DNA of 64,000 nucleotides from Streptomyces sp. SN-593. GTDB lineage: Bacteria > Actinomycetota > Actinomycetes > Streptomycetales > Streptomycetaceae. Shown here one piece after another: positions 24,080 through 32,376 of this stretch; positions within the stretch are counted from its first letter, which is position 1, and every line of letters starts with the position of its first letter. Below the pieces are notes generated by a model, which worked only from the letters and a program-made list of their open reading frames with translations, was not told the origin of the DNA and did no database searches. The stretch is from NCBI RefSeq assembly GCF_016756395.1, contig NZ_AP018365.1:5459001-5523000 (forward strand). The letters are read 5' to 3'. Made by a program: the position numbers and the translations under genes.

Positions 24080-24337
24080 ATGAACAGGTGGGTTCTGCAG
24101 CACTACACGGACGCCGGGGTCTGGGTCCGCTCCCGCACGGACCGTCTGGCCACCCGGCTGGCCGCCCGGACGGCGGCCCGCTCGGACCGCGGTCAGACGT
24201 CCTTCGAGTACCTCGGGATCGCCGTGGTGATCGCCGTGATCATCGGCGTCCTGGCGGGGACGACGGACATCGGCACGAAGATCAAGGACGCGATCACCGA
24301 CACCATCAGCAAGATCACCAGCGGCAGCGGCAAATAG
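24080..24337 (+). CDS. flp: Flp-type (type IVb) major pilin
   Basis: An 85-residue prepilin. A positively charged leader ends at 'SDRGQTSFEYLGIAVVIAVIIGV': cleavage after Gly gives a mature protein starting QTSFE with Glu at +5, then one hydrophobic helix and a short polar tail 'TSGSGK'. This is the expected substrate of the prepilin peptidase at 26870. The ATG at 24080 is preferred (GGGG 6 bases upstream); an in-frame ATG at 24068 would add four residues. The stop TAG overlaps the apparent start of the TadG-like gene. Confidence 0.88.
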   Translation: MNRWVLQHYTDAGVWVRSRTDRLATRLAARTAARSDRGQTSFEYLGIAVVIAVIIGVLAGTTDIGTKIKDAITDTISKITSGSGK

Positions 24338-24921
24338 GCCGGTTCGGCGACGACGCCGGCCAGACCGTCGGCATCTACATCGTCGCCATCGGCGCGCTGT
24401 TCTTCCTGGCCTTCGCGTACTTCGCGGTGGGCCAGGCGGCAGTGACCCGCAACGGCGCCCAGACGGCCGCCGACGCGGCGGCGCTCGCGGCGGCACGCGA
24501 GAACCGTGACGACGTCCAGGAGGCGTTCCTCGCCGCCCTGAAGGGCGACGACGTCACGGCGCTCGCGCGCCTGCTCGAAAGCGCCAGCCTGGACGACCTG
24601 GCCGCGTGCGGCGCCGCCTCCGACTACGCCGACGCCAACGACGCGAGGGTCGACGACTGCGTCCCGCTGGACGGGAAGCCGGGCTATACCGTGACCGTCA
24701 TGACCAACGGCACCGTGGGCAGTTCGGTGATCGACAGCACCAAGGACACGCACGCGATGGCGACCGCGACCGCCGTGGTCGAGCCCCGGTGCAGTCTGGG
24801 GGCCAAGGACGGGGACCTCCTGCGCTTCACCTGTGACGGCGGTCCGCTGGAGGTCGATCCGAAGGCGGGCGACTTCACGCTGGACCTGTCGGACTTCTTC
24901 ACCGTCCACCTGGCCAAGTGA
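24334..24921 (+). CDS. TadG-like pilus protein lacking a canonical start codon
   Basis: An about 195-residue protein in the frame opening just after the pilin: 'GRFGDDAGQTVGIYIVAIGALFFLAF' gives a short cytoplasmic lead, a GQTVGI prepilin-like junction without Glu at +5, and one membrane helix. 'RNGAQTAADAAALAAAREN' follows, characteristic of TadG/TadE-type proteins. In this frame no ATG, GTG or TTG lies between the pilin body and the helix. The only candidate in the expected position is ATA at 24334, making an ATAG overlap with the pilin stop. Rare start use, frameshifting from the pilin or a sequence error are all possible. The next gene overlaps by GTGA. Confidence 0.72.
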   Translation: MGRFGDDAGQTVGIYIVAIGALFFLAFAYFAVGQAAVTRNGAQTAADAAALAAARENRDDVQEAFLAALKGDDVTALARLLESASLDDLAACGAASDYADANDARVDDCVPLDGKPGYTVTVMTNGTVGSSVIDSTKDTHAMATATAVVEPRCSLGAKDGDLLRFTCDGGPLEVDPKAGDFTLDLSDFFTVHLAK

Positions 24922-25532
24922 CCACCGAACGAGCAGCGAGGAAATGGGGAGCGATGGGGTACGGGCGCAGGGCGACGACCGTGGTGGCATGCGCGGCCCT
25001 TGCCGTCGTATCGCTGGCGGGGTGCGGCGGCGGGGGTGACAAGAAGAGCGACGACAAGCCGTCCCCGTCGGGCAGCGGTCAGGCGAGCGCCTCGACGAGC
25101 GCGGGCACGACGTCGCCGTCCCCCAGCCCGAGCCAGGTGCTCGCGCAGATCAGGGGGGAGAAGGACATCGAGGTGACCATCAACTCCGCGGTGCGCGACT
25201 CCGGTGGTTTCGTCACCGTGCAGGGCGAGGTCACCAACAACGGCACCTCGGAGTTCGACGCCAACGACTGGGTCGGCAACGAGACGGCCCTCTCCGCCTC
25301 AGGAGCGTCCGTCGCCGGAGCGGTGCTCGTGGACGAGGCGGGCAAGAAGCGGTACTACGTCCTCAGGGACACCGAGGGCAAGTGCCTGTGCACGATGAAG
25401 CTGCTCAGCATCGAACCCCAGGAGACCCGCCCCTTCTTCGCCCAGTTCCCCTCCCCGCCGGAGTCCACCACCTCCGTCGAGTTCGAACTGCCCACCATGC
25501 CCCCCGCCAAGATCTCCATCTCCGAGGGGTGA
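24918..25532 (+). CDS. lipoprotein encoded in the Tad locus
   Basis: A 204-residue protein with a lipoprotein signal: hydrophobic 'VVACAALAVVSLAGC' with the lipobox LAGC, then a Ser/Gly/Pro linker and a beta-rich domain ('VRDSGGFVTVQGEVTNNGTSEFD', 'EFELPTMPP'). It is probably anchored on the outer face of the membrane. The GTG at 24918 overlaps the TadG-like stop (GTGA); an ATG at 24954 would give a shorter, more standard signal peptide. It is followed at 7 bases by the OmpA-like gene. Function unknown; linkage suggests a pilus accessory. Confidence 0.8.
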   Translation: MTTERAARKWGAMGYGRRATTVVACAALAVVSLAGCGGGGDKKSDDKPSPSGSGQASASTSAGTTSPSPSPSQVLAQIRGEKDIEVTINSAVRDSGGFVTVQGEVTNNGTSEFDANDWVGNETALSASGASVAGAVLVDEAGKKRYYVLRDTEGKCLCTMKLLSIEPQETRPFFAQFPSPPESTTSVEFELPTMPPAKISISEG

Positions 25533-25539
25533 CCCCGCC

Positions 25540-26310
25540 GTGACCCGCACACCCCGACCCCACCCGGCTCCCGCTTCCCAGCCGGCTCCCACTCCCGCCC
25601 CCCACCCCCGCGCCGCTTCGGGCCCCGCCCCCGACTGCGTGGCCGGCCCCCGCTCCCGCCCCCGGCCGCGCCGGGGAGCCGCCGCGGCCGGTGTGCTCAC
25701 CGCCGCGCTCGCCCTCGTCTGCGCGGTTCCGCTCCCCGCCGGTGCGGACCCGAACCCGCCGCCGACCGCCGGCGACCCGACCCCCAGCGCCCCCGTCCCC
25801 ATCGACGCCACCTCGCCGGACCTCAAGCTCGCGCAGGGCGCCACACTCGCCCCGCCGAAGGTCCTCGACATCGTCTCGGTCACCGACCAGGGCTCGGTCT
25901 CCGCCAGCCAGCCGGAGGAACGGCAGGAGACGTCGAACACCACCGTGACGTACGCCCTCCAGGCGGAGGTGCTCTTCACGAAGGACAGCGCGAAGCTCTC
26001 GGCGACCGCCACGTCCCGTATCCAGGCGATCGCGGGCGACATCAACGCCCAGCACGTCACCTCGGCCATCCGCGTCTTCGGGTTCACCGACAACCTGGGC
26101 AGCAGCGCGCACGGCGACGTGCTGTCGAAGCAGCGGGCCACCGCCGTGTACAACGTGCTGGCCGCGCAGCTCTCGACGCTCGGCGACCCGGGCCACACCT
26201 TCCAGGTCCGCGGCTACGGCGAGCAGTACCCGATCGCCGACAACTCCTCCGAGAGCGGCCGCCGCGAGAACCGCCGGGTGGAGATCACCTTCACCCCGCC
26301 CGCGTCGTAG
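25540..26310 (+). CDS. secreted OmpA-family peptidoglycan-binding protein
   Basis: A 256-residue protein. A long Pro-rich, basic N-terminus precedes the signal 'AGVLTAALALVCAVPLPAGA'. The C-terminal OmpA-like domain (about 140-254) has 'AEVLFTKDSAKLSATATSRIQAIAGDI', 'VFGFTDNLGSSAHGDVLSKQRATAV' and 'GRRENRRVEITF', the meso-diaminopimelate-binding pattern. It probably ties the pilus apparatus to the cell wall. It is the last gene of the Tad operon as judged by the gap that follows. Confidence 0.87.
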   Translation: MTRTPRPHPAPASQPAPTPAPHPRAASGPAPDCVAGPRSRPRPRRGAAAAGVLTAALALVCAVPLPAGADPNPPPTAGDPTPSAPVPIDATSPDLKLAQGATLAPPKVLDIVSVTDQGSVSASQPEERQETSNTTVTYALQAEVLFTKDSAKLSATATSRIQAIAGDINAQHVTSAIRVFGFTDNLGSSAHGDVLSKQRATAVYNVLAAQLSTLGDPGHTFQVRGYGEQYPIADNSSESGRRENRRVEITFTPPAS

Positions 26311-26416
26311 CGCACCGGACGCCGCCCGGCGCGGTACGGTGCAAGTCCCCCCCTCGGGCCGGTTCGCGCTCCCCCCCTGCGAACCGGCCCGTTCTCCGTC
26401 GCCGGCCCGCCCGGCG

Positions 26417-26767
26417 TCAGTCCGGGACCTCCAGCGTGACGCCCTTGGCCACACCCCACCGGGCGAACGCGCCCGCCTCCGCCTCCAGGACGTGCCGGGC
26501 GCGCAGCCGGGGGCGGCCGAGGCGGCCGGGCGGCATGGTGCGCACCGCGAGCACCCGCAGCCGCCGGTCGAGGTAGGCGACGTCGATCGCGAACCGCATC
26601 CGTACCGTGTGGATGCTGGAGGCGGGGGTGAGCAGCAGCGCGCCGTCGAGCCCGTCGCTGCCGAGCAGGCCCCGGGTGCGGGAGCGGTAGGAGGCGGCGA
26701 CGCGCAGCGCCACCTCGCCGCCGGGCGTGCGCAGCACCCCCTCGCCGTCCCGCCATCGTCGGCGCAT
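26417..26767 (-). CDS. DUF192 family protein
   Basis: A 116-residue small protein. 'ASYRSRTRGLLGSDGLDGALLLTP' and 'IDVAYLDRRLRVLAVRTMPPGRLG' match the DUF192 pattern (TRGLMGR...mlF), followed by 'VLEAEAGAFARWGVAKGVTLEV'. No signal peptide is visible, so unlike many DUF192 members it appears cytoplasmic. The ATG at 26767 has GGAGGG 3 bases upstream. It is divergent from the prepilin peptidase inside the Tad locus. Function unknown. Confidence 0.85.
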   Translation of the reverse strand: MRRRWRDGEGVLRTPGGEVALRVAASYRSRTRGLLGSDGLDGALLLTPASSIHTVRMRFAIDVAYLDRRLRVLAVRTMPPGRLGRPRLRARHVLEAEAGAFARWGVAKGVTLEVPD

Positions 26768-26869
26768 GGTCCGTCCCTCCCGTCCGCGGCGGGCCGCCGT
26801 TCCCGGGCGTGCCCCTTCGCGGACACGGCCCCTCCCGGACGGCACGGCCGCCCGTGTACGGTCGGCCCG

Positions 26870-27583
26870 GTGCATGTCTATCTGATCGCGGGCGCCGCCG
26901 TCTGGGGAACGGCCGCCGGGCTGCTCCTGCCGCGCGCCGCCTACCGGTTGGCGGTCCCCGCCGAGGAGCCGTGGGCGGCCGTCTGCCCGGCCGGGCACCC
27001 GGTCGGCGGCTGGTTCGGCCCGGCGCGCTGCGGGCGGTGCCCGGAGGGGCGCCGCCGCCATGGTGCGGGCGCCGGCGCCGCGCTCGGTTGCGCGCTGGTG
27101 TGCGCGGCGCTGGCCTGGCGGCTGGGCGGCCATCCCGAACTCGCCGTCTGGCTGCTGCTGGTGCCGGTCGGCGGCGTCCTCGCCCGCGTCGACCTCGCCG
27201 TCCACCGGCTGCCCGACGTGCTCACGCTGCCCGCGCTCGGGCTCACCGCGCTCCTGCTGGCCGGCGCGGCCCTGCTGCCGTCCGCGCACGGCTCGTGGAC
27301 GCGGGCGCTGCTGGCCGCCGCGGTCCTCGGGGTGCTGTACGCCGTGCTGTTCTTCGTCAACCCGGCCGGGATGGGCTTCGGCGACGTGAAGCTCGCCCCC
27401 ACCCTCGGGCTCGTCCTGGGCTGGTACGGCTGGGGCGCGGTGGTCACCGGCACGTTCGCCGGGTTCCTGCTGGGCGCCCTCGTCGGGCTCGTCCTCATCG
27501 CCACCCGCCGTGCCACCCGCAAGACCGCGATGCCCTTCGGGCCGTTCATGCTCGCGGGGGCGCTGGCGGCCCTGCTCGCCTGA
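26870..27583 (+). CDS. prepilin peptidase (A24 family, CpaA/TadV-like)
   Basis: A 237-residue membrane aspartic protease that cleaves Flp prepilin and pseudopilins after Gly. Catalytic region: 'LARVDLAVHRLPDVLTLP' supplies the first Asp and 'GMGFGDVKLAPTLG' the GxGD Asp. About seven hydrophobic helices are present. An N-terminal 'PAGHPVGGWFGPARCGRCP' vestigial Cys region suggests a remnant of the methylase-type domain. The GTG at 26870 lacks a Shine-Dalgarno, but TACGGT (26857-26862) lies 7 bases upstream, so it is probably leaderless with its own promoter. Confidence 0.9.
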   Translation: MHVYLIAGAAVWGTAAGLLLPRAAYRLAVPAEEPWAAVCPAGHPVGGWFGPARCGRCPEGRRRHGAGAGAALGCALVCAALAWRLGGHPELAVWLLLVPVGGVLARVDLAVHRLPDVLTLPALGLTALLLAGAALLPSAHGSWTRALLAAAVLGVLYAVLFFVNPAGMGFGDVKLAPTLGLVLGWYGWGAVVTGTFAGFLLGALVGLVLIATRRATRKTAMPFGPFMLAGALAALLA

Positions 27584-27589
27584 CCCCTT

Positions 27590-27607
27590 CGGCGGGGTGC
27601 CCCGCCG
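27590..27607. terminator. hairpin between prepilin peptidase and aldo/keto reductase
   Basis: CGGCGGGG (27590-27597) and CCCCGCCG (27600-27607) form a perfect inverted repeat with a 2-base centre in the convergent gap. A second small repeat, GGACC/GGTCC, follows. Confidence 0.5.
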
Positions 27608-27654
27608 TTACGGGACCTCGCGGTCCGGCGGGCGGGGCACCCGGGCGGGGCCGG

Positions 27655-28704
27655 TCAGGCGCCGCTGCTCACGCTCCAGAGGTTCACGCCCTCCGGCTCC
27701 ACCGCGTGGCGGTCGATCTCGGCCAGCTCCTCCGCGGTCAGCGGCGCCGCCCCGACCGCGGCCACGTTCGCCTCCAACTGCCCGACGGAGGACGCGCCGA
27801 TCAGCGCCGAGGTCACCCGCGGGTCCCGCAGCGCCCACGACAGCGCCAGTTGCGCCAGGGACTGGCCCCGGGCGGCGGCGACGTCGTTGAGGGCGCGCAG
27901 CCGGGTGACCGTCTCGTCGTTGACCAGCTCCGGGTTGAGCGACTTGCCCTGCGCGGCGCGCGAGTCGGCCGGGATGCCGCCGAGGTAGCGGTCGGTGAGC
28001 AGGCCCTGGGCCAGCGGCACGAACCCGATGCAGCCCATGCCCTCCTCGTCGAGCACGTCCAGCAGCCCGTCGTCCTCGATCCAGCGGTTGATCATCGAGT
28101 ACGACGGCTGGTGGATCAGCGCCGGCACGCCCAGCCCGCGCAGGATGCGCGCGGCCTCGCGGGTGCGCTCCGGGCCGTAGGAGGAGATGCCGACGTAGAG
28201 GGCCTTGCCCTGCTGGACCGCGGTGGCCAGGGCCCCCATGGTCTCCTCGAGCGGGGTCTCCGGGTCGAAGCGGTGGGAGTAGAAGATGTCGACGTAGTCC
28301 AGGCCCATCCGGGACAGCGACTGGTCGAGCGAGGCGAGCAGGTACTTCCGCGAGCCCCACTCGCCGTACGGGCCCGGCCACATGTCGTAGCCGGCCTTGG
28401 TGGAGATGACCAGCTCGTCGCGGTAGGGGCGGAAGTCCTGCGCGAAGAGGGTGCCGAAGTTGGCCTCGGCGGCGCCGTAGGGCGGGCCGTAGTTGTTGGC
28501 CAGGTCGAAGTGGGTGACCCCGAGGTCGAAGGCGCGGCGCAGGATGGCGCGCTGCGAGTCCAGGGTGCGGTCGTCGCCGAAGTTGTGCCACAGGCCGAGC
28601 GAGATCGCCGGCAGTTTGAGGCCGCTGCGGCCGGTGCGGCGGTACTCCATCGAGTCGTAGCGCTCGTCGGCGGCGCGGTAGCTGTTTCTGATGTTCACGT
28701 GCAT
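27655..28704 (-). CDS. aldo/keto reductase (YghZ / L-glyceraldehyde-3-phosphate reductase type)
   Basis: A 349-residue NADPH-dependent oxidoreductase with a TIM barrel. Motifs: 'YRRTGRSGLKLPAISLGLWHNFGD' at the start, 'FDLANNYGPPYGAAEANFG' with catalytic Asp and Tyr, 'ISTKAGYDMWPGPYG', 'YVDIFYSHRFDPETPLEETM' and 'VTSALIGASSVGQL' for the cofactor. It matches the YghZ subgroup that reduces L-glyceraldehyde 3-phosphate and methylglyoxal-like aldehydes. The ATG at 28704 was chosen, with GTG 28698 as alternative; neither has a clear ribosome site. Divergent from the isoprenyl transferase. Confidence 0.9.
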   Translation of the reverse strand: MHVNIRNSYRAADERYDSMEYRRTGRSGLKLPAISLGLWHNFGDDRTLDSQRAILRRAFDLGVTHFDLANNYGPPYGAAEANFGTLFAQDFRPYRDELVISTKAGYDMWPGPYGEWGSRKYLLASLDQSLSRMGLDYVDIFYSHRFDPETPLEETMGALATAVQQGKALYVGISSYGPERTREAARILRGLGVPALIHQPSYSMINRWIEDDGLLDVLDEEGMGCIGFVPLAQGLLTDRYLGGIPADSRAAQGKSLNPELVNDETVTRLRALNDVAAARGQSLAQLALSWALRDPRVTSALIGASSVGQLEANVAAVGAAPLTAEELAEIDRHAVEPEGVNLWSVSSGA

Positions 28705-28881
28705 CTGCTTATCACGGATGGTTGAAACTTCTCCCGTTCGTCGCGGCCCCCTCCGGGGCCCGCCGACCCCGCGCCGAGCCGCCCCGCACCGCCCGCGGGC
28801 GCTCGACCCGGTTCGTGCGTACGGCTGTTCGCGCAGTAGTGTGGCCGCTCGGGCGACGAGCACATGAGGGGCTGGTACGCG

Positions 28882-29643
28882 ATGAATCTGCGCGACCTGG
28901 TGTACGGGTTGTACTCCCGCCGGGTGGAACGCCGGATCGACGTGTCGCAGGCCCCCAAGCACATCGGCGTGATCCTGGACGGCAACCGGCGCTGGGCGAA
29001 GGCGTCCGGCGGCAGCCCCGAGCAGGGCCACCGGGCCGGCGCGGACAAGATCGCCGAGATGCTGGGCTGGTGCGAGGAGACCGGCGTCGAGGTGGTCACC
29101 CTGTGGCTGCTGTCCACCGACAACCTGGACCGCCCGGCCGACCAGCTCGTGCCGCTGCTGCGGATCATCGAGGACGCCGTCACCGAGCTGGCCGCGGCCG
29201 GCCGCTGGCGGGTGCACCACGTGGGCACGATGGACCTGCTGCCCTCCCACACCCAGAACGTGCTCAAGGAGGCCGAGCAGGCCACCGACGGCCGCGACGG
29301 CATCCTCGTCAACGTGGCGGTCGGCTACGGCGGCCGGCAGGAGATCGCCGACGCGGTCCGCTCGCTGCTGCACGAGCACGCCGGGCGCGGCACCTCCATC
29401 GAGGACCTGGCCGAGATCCTCGACGTCGAACACATCGCCGAGCACCTCTACACCCGCGGCCAGCCCGACCCCGACCTGGTGATCCGCACCTCGGGCGAGC
29501 AGCGGCTGTCCGGTTTCATGCTGTGGCAGAGCGCGCACTCGGAGTACTACTTCTGCGAGGTCTTCTGGCCCGCCTTCCGCAAGGTGGACTTCCTCCGGGC
29601 GCTGCGCGACTACGCCGCCCGGCACCGCCGCTTCGGGTCGTGA
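28882..29643 (+). CDS. isoprenyl transferase (cis-prenyl diphosphate synthase, UppS family)
   Basis: A 253-residue cytosolic cis-prenyltransferase that elongates isoprenyl diphosphate, as in undecaprenyl-PP synthesis for cell wall carriers. Motifs: 'PKHIGVILDGNRRWAKASG' (catalytic Asp in the DGN loop), 'VEVVTLWLLSTDNLDRP', 'VNVAVGYGGRQEIADAVRSL' and 'PDPDLVIRTSGEQRLSGFMLWQSAHSEYYF'. The 'NLDRP' in place of NWxRP suggests the group making shorter or Z,E-mixed products. The ATG at 28882 fits the conserved 'MNLRDLVYGLY' start. TAGTGT at 28837 is a possible -10. Confidence 0.93.
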   Translation: MNLRDLVYGLYSRRVERRIDVSQAPKHIGVILDGNRRWAKASGGSPEQGHRAGADKIAEMLGWCEETGVEVVTLWLLSTDNLDRPADQLVPLLRIIEDAVTELAAAGRWRVHHVGTMDLLPSHTQNVLKEAEQATDGRDGILVNVAVGYGGRQEIADAVRSLLHEHAGRGTSIEDLAEILDVEHIAEHLYTRGQPDPDLVIRTSGEQRLSGFMLWQSAHSEYYFCEVFWPAFRKVDFLRALRDYAARHRRFGS

Positions 29644-29814
29644 GGCGCCCGTAAGCGGGGGTGAGCGCTGCGTGGCGGAGCGATGACCGTCGGGTGACTG
29701 TCGTATGCGTCCGCATGCGCGCGGCCGTTCCAGGGCATATCACTGGCAGACCGGCATCCGGACCTTGGGTGCCGGACCGCAAGACTCACCTCTCCCGAGG
29801 GGGTTCGTCCACAC

Positions 29815-31134
29815 GTGGTGACCAGCAAGAACCGCCGTGATCACGACCGGCGCACATATGTACTCGACACCAGCGTGCTGCTCGCCGACCCAGGCGCCTT
29901 CACCCGTTTCGACGAGCACGAGGTCGTGCTCCCGGTCGTGGTGGTGACGGAGCTGGAGGCCAAGCGCCACCACCCGGAACTCGGCTACTTCGCCCGCCAG
30001 GCGTTGCGGACGCTCGACGAGTTCCGGATCAGGTACGGCAGGCTCGACGCGCCGATCCCGATCGGCGACATCGGCGGCACGCTGCGGGTCGAGCTCAACC
30101 ACTCGGACCCCGGGGTGCTGCCCGCGGGCTTCCGGCTCGGTGACAACGACTCGCGCATCCTCGCCGTCGCCCGCAACCTCCAGGCCGAGGGGTACGACGT
30201 CACCGTCGTCTCCAAGGACCTGCCGCTGCGGGTCAAGGCGTCCTCGGTCGGGCTGCTCGCCGAGGAGTACCGCGCGGAGCTCGCCATCACCTCCGGCTGG
30301 ACCGGGATGGAGGAGCTGCAGGTCGGCGCCGAGGCCGTGGACGCCCTCTTCGCACAGGAGGTCGTCGACCTGCCCGAGGTGGCGGACCTGCCGGTGCACA
30401 CCGGCCTGGTGCTGCAGTCCGAGCGCGGCAAGGCGCTGGGACGGGTCACCGAGGACGGCCGGGTGCGCCTGGTGCGCGGCGACCGCGAGGCGTTCGGCAT
30501 CCACGGCCGCAGCGCCGAGCAGCGGATCGCGCTGGACCTGCTGCTCGACCCGGAGGTCGGCATCGTGTCGATGGGCGGGCGGGCCGGTACCGGCAAGTCC
30601 GCGCTGGCGCTGTGCGCGGGCCTGGAGGCGGTCCTGGAGCGCCGCCAGCACCGCAAGGTGATGGTCTTCCGCCCGCTGTACGCGGTCGGCGGGCAGGAAC
30701 TGGGCTATCTGCCGGGCAGCGAGGCGGAGAAGATGAGCCCGTGGGCCCAGGCGGTCTTCGACACCCTCGCGGCGGTGACGTCGAAGGAGGTCATCGAGGA
30801 GGTGGTCGCGCGCGGCATGCTGGAGGTGCTGCCGCTGACCCACATCCGGGGCCGCTCCCTGCACGACGCGTTCGTGATCGTGGACGAGGCCCAGTCCCTG
30901 GAGCGGAACGTCCTGCTGACCGTGCTGTCCCGGATCGGGTCCGGCTCGCGGGTGGTGCTCACCCATGACGTGGCCCAGCGCGACAACCTCAGGGTCGGCC
31001 GGTACGACGGCGTGGTCGCGGTGGTGGAGAAGCTGAAGGGCCATCCGCTCTTCGCGCACGTGACGCTCAGCCGGTCCGAGCGGTCGCCGATCGCCGCGCT
31101 CGTCACCGAGATGCTGGAGGACGCCGGAAGCTGA
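29815..31134 (+). CDS. PhoH family ATPase with N-terminal PIN ribonuclease domain
   Basis: A 439-residue PIN-PhoH protein. The PIN domain begins 'TYVLDTSVLLADPGAFTRF' with acidic catalytic residues and continues to about residue 130 ('GDNDSRILAVA', 'VTVVSKDLPLRVKA'). The PhoH ATPase has Walker A 'GGRAGTGKSALALCAG' (about 250-265), 'VMVFRPLYAVGGQELGYLPG' and Walker B 'DAFVIVDEAQSLE'. PhoH2-type proteins couple ATP-driven RNA unwinding to PIN cleavage. The GTG at 29815 or 29818 is the start, with GAGGGGG about 11 bases upstream. A strong hairpin follows. Confidence 0.92.
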   Translation: MVTSKNRRDHDRRTYVLDTSVLLADPGAFTRFDEHEVVLPVVVVTELEAKRHHPELGYFARQALRTLDEFRIRYGRLDAPIPIGDIGGTLRVELNHSDPGVLPAGFRLGDNDSRILAVARNLQAEGYDVTVVSKDLPLRVKASSVGLLAEEYRAELAITSGWTGMEELQVGAEAVDALFAQEVVDLPEVADLPVHTGLVLQSERGKALGRVTEDGRVRLVRGDREAFGIHGRSAEQRIALDLLLDPEVGIVSMGGRAGTGKSALALCAGLEAVLERRQHRKVMVFRPLYAVGGQELGYLPGSEAEKMSPWAQAVFDTLAAVTSKEVIEEVVARGMLEVLPLTHIRGRSLHDAFVIVDEAQSLERNVLLTVLSRIGSGSRVVLTHDVAQRDNLRVGRYDGVVAVVEKLKGHPLFAHVTLSRSERSPIAALVTEMLEDAGS

Positions 31135-31172
31135 GCAATGGCCGTATCTGTCCGATAATAAGGTGAGTTGAG

Positions 31173-31205
31173 GCTGCTGCGTCCGGGAGAACCGGGCGCA
31201 GCAGC
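31173..31205 (+). terminator. terminator after the PhoH-PIN gene
   Basis: GCTGCTGCG (31173-31181) pairs perfectly with CGCAGCAGC (31197-31205), with an inner CCGG/CCGG stem around a GAGAA loop. It begins 39 bases after the stop codon. Confidence 0.7.
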
Positions 31206-31554
31206 TTAGCGTTCGGGGGGTGCGGACGCAGGGAATTACCTCCTTCCGCAGCATGTGAAGTTTGCCACTCAACCGGAAATTGCCGCACGGCGTCGGAGTA
31301 CGGCAGGGTGTGAGGCTGTCAGGCCCCGCTCATGGCACTCCCGTACTCCTCGGGGCACGGGAACGCGTCACCCACAAGTCCACATCGACGCCATGAGCCG
31401 CCCGAGCACCACGCGGACCCCGCAAGGGACTTCGCACCGGGCCAGTACCCCCGTGACCGCCCGGCCCGTACGGCGGACCGGCCCAGGGAGACCGCGCCAG
31501 GGGCACGATTCCGTCCGTGCGGTCACCAAGCGGGCGATTCCGGAAGGAAACCGT
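31206..31554. other. gene-free leader upstream of the transglycosylase-like gene
   Basis: About 350 bases with no convincing gene. The downstream reading frame stays open through it, but the conserved start of the secreted protein is at 31555. Secreted hydrolases in this genus sometimes carry long leaders with c-di-AMP (ydaO) riboswitches; I looked for the conserved ydaO blocks and did not find them. No clear promoter could be fixed. Confidence 0.5.
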
Positions 31555-32241
31555 GTGAGCCGGATCTCGGTCCGGGGACTCGCGGTGGCGTCAGCCACTG
31601 CGGTCACCACTGTGGGCGCCGTGGTCGGCGTCGCGTCGGGCGCAGACCAGGGCAGCGGCACCGCCGAGCAGCCCGTCGAAGCCGCGGGCACGACCACCCT
31701 CCTCGCGGACATCCCCGCCGGCCAGCAGGTGCAGCAGGCGTCGTTGACGGAGCAGGTACAGGCTCAGTCCGACGCCGCGGACGCCTCGGCCCGGCAGTCC
31801 GCGGAGCAGGCAGCCCGTGTCCAGGCCGCGAAGGACGCCGCCAAGAAGAAGAAGGCGGACGACGCCGCGGCCGCGGCCAAAGCGGCCCAGATCAAGGCGG
31901 ACGCCGCCAAGGGCGACGCGAACGCGACCTTCTCGGTCCAGTCCTCGTACACCGCCGCACAGGTGCAGGCCATGGCCCAGCAGATCGTCGGCAGCGGTCA
32001 GTACATGTGCTTCTCCAACATCGTGACGCGCGAGAGCGGTTGGGACTACACCGCGACCAACGCGTCCAGCGGCGCCTACGGCCTCGTCCAGGCGCTGCCC
32101 GGCTCCAAGATGGCCTCGGTGGGCGCCGACTGGCGGACCAACCCGGCCACGCAGATCAAGTGGGGCCTGAACTACATGAACAGCCGGTACGGCAGTCCGT
32201 GTGACGCCTGGCAGTTCTGGCAGGTCAACCACTACTACTAG
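31555..32241 (+). CDS. secreted transglycosylase-like / aggregation-promoting-factor protein
   Basis: A 228-residue exported protein. The signal region 'VRGLAVASATAVTTVGAVVGVASGA' is followed by a charged helical stretch rich in Ala/Lys/Gln (about 60-125, coiled-coil-like). The C-terminal lysozyme-like domain reads 'NIVTRESGWDYTATNASSGAYGLVQALPGSKMASVG' and 'NPATQIKWGLNYMNSRYGSPCDAWQFWQ'; the Glu in 'TRESGW' is the likely catalytic acid. It probably cuts or remodels peptidoglycan. The GTG at 31555 has GGAAGGAAA upstream and matches the conserved 'SRISVRG' start. Confidence 0.88.
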   Translation: MSRISVRGLAVASATAVTTVGAVVGVASGADQGSGTAEQPVEAAGTTTLLADIPAGQQVQQASLTEQVQAQSDAADASARQSAEQAARVQAAKDAAKKKKADDAAAAAKAAQIKADAAKGDANATFSVQSSYTAAQVQAMAQQIVGSGQYMCFSNIVTRESGWDYTATNASSGAYGLVQALPGSKMASVGADWRTNPATQIKWGLNYMNSRYGSPCDAWQFWQVNHYY

Positions 32242-32376
32242 GATCCGGCGCCGGACCGGCGTCCGGCACGTGCCGTTGGCCCGGCCGCCCGCGCGGCCGG
32301 ATCAACCCTGGTCCCGGGTAACGTCGTCTCCCACAGCAGTGCCACAGACGGCCGAGGGGTCAGGGGGAGAGCAGCG

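Noticed and set aside
31206..31554. Possible c-di-AMP (ydaO) riboswitch upstream of the secreted transglycosylase-like gene
   Set aside because: Expected from related cell-wall hydrolase genes, but the conserved ydaO sequence blocks are not present.
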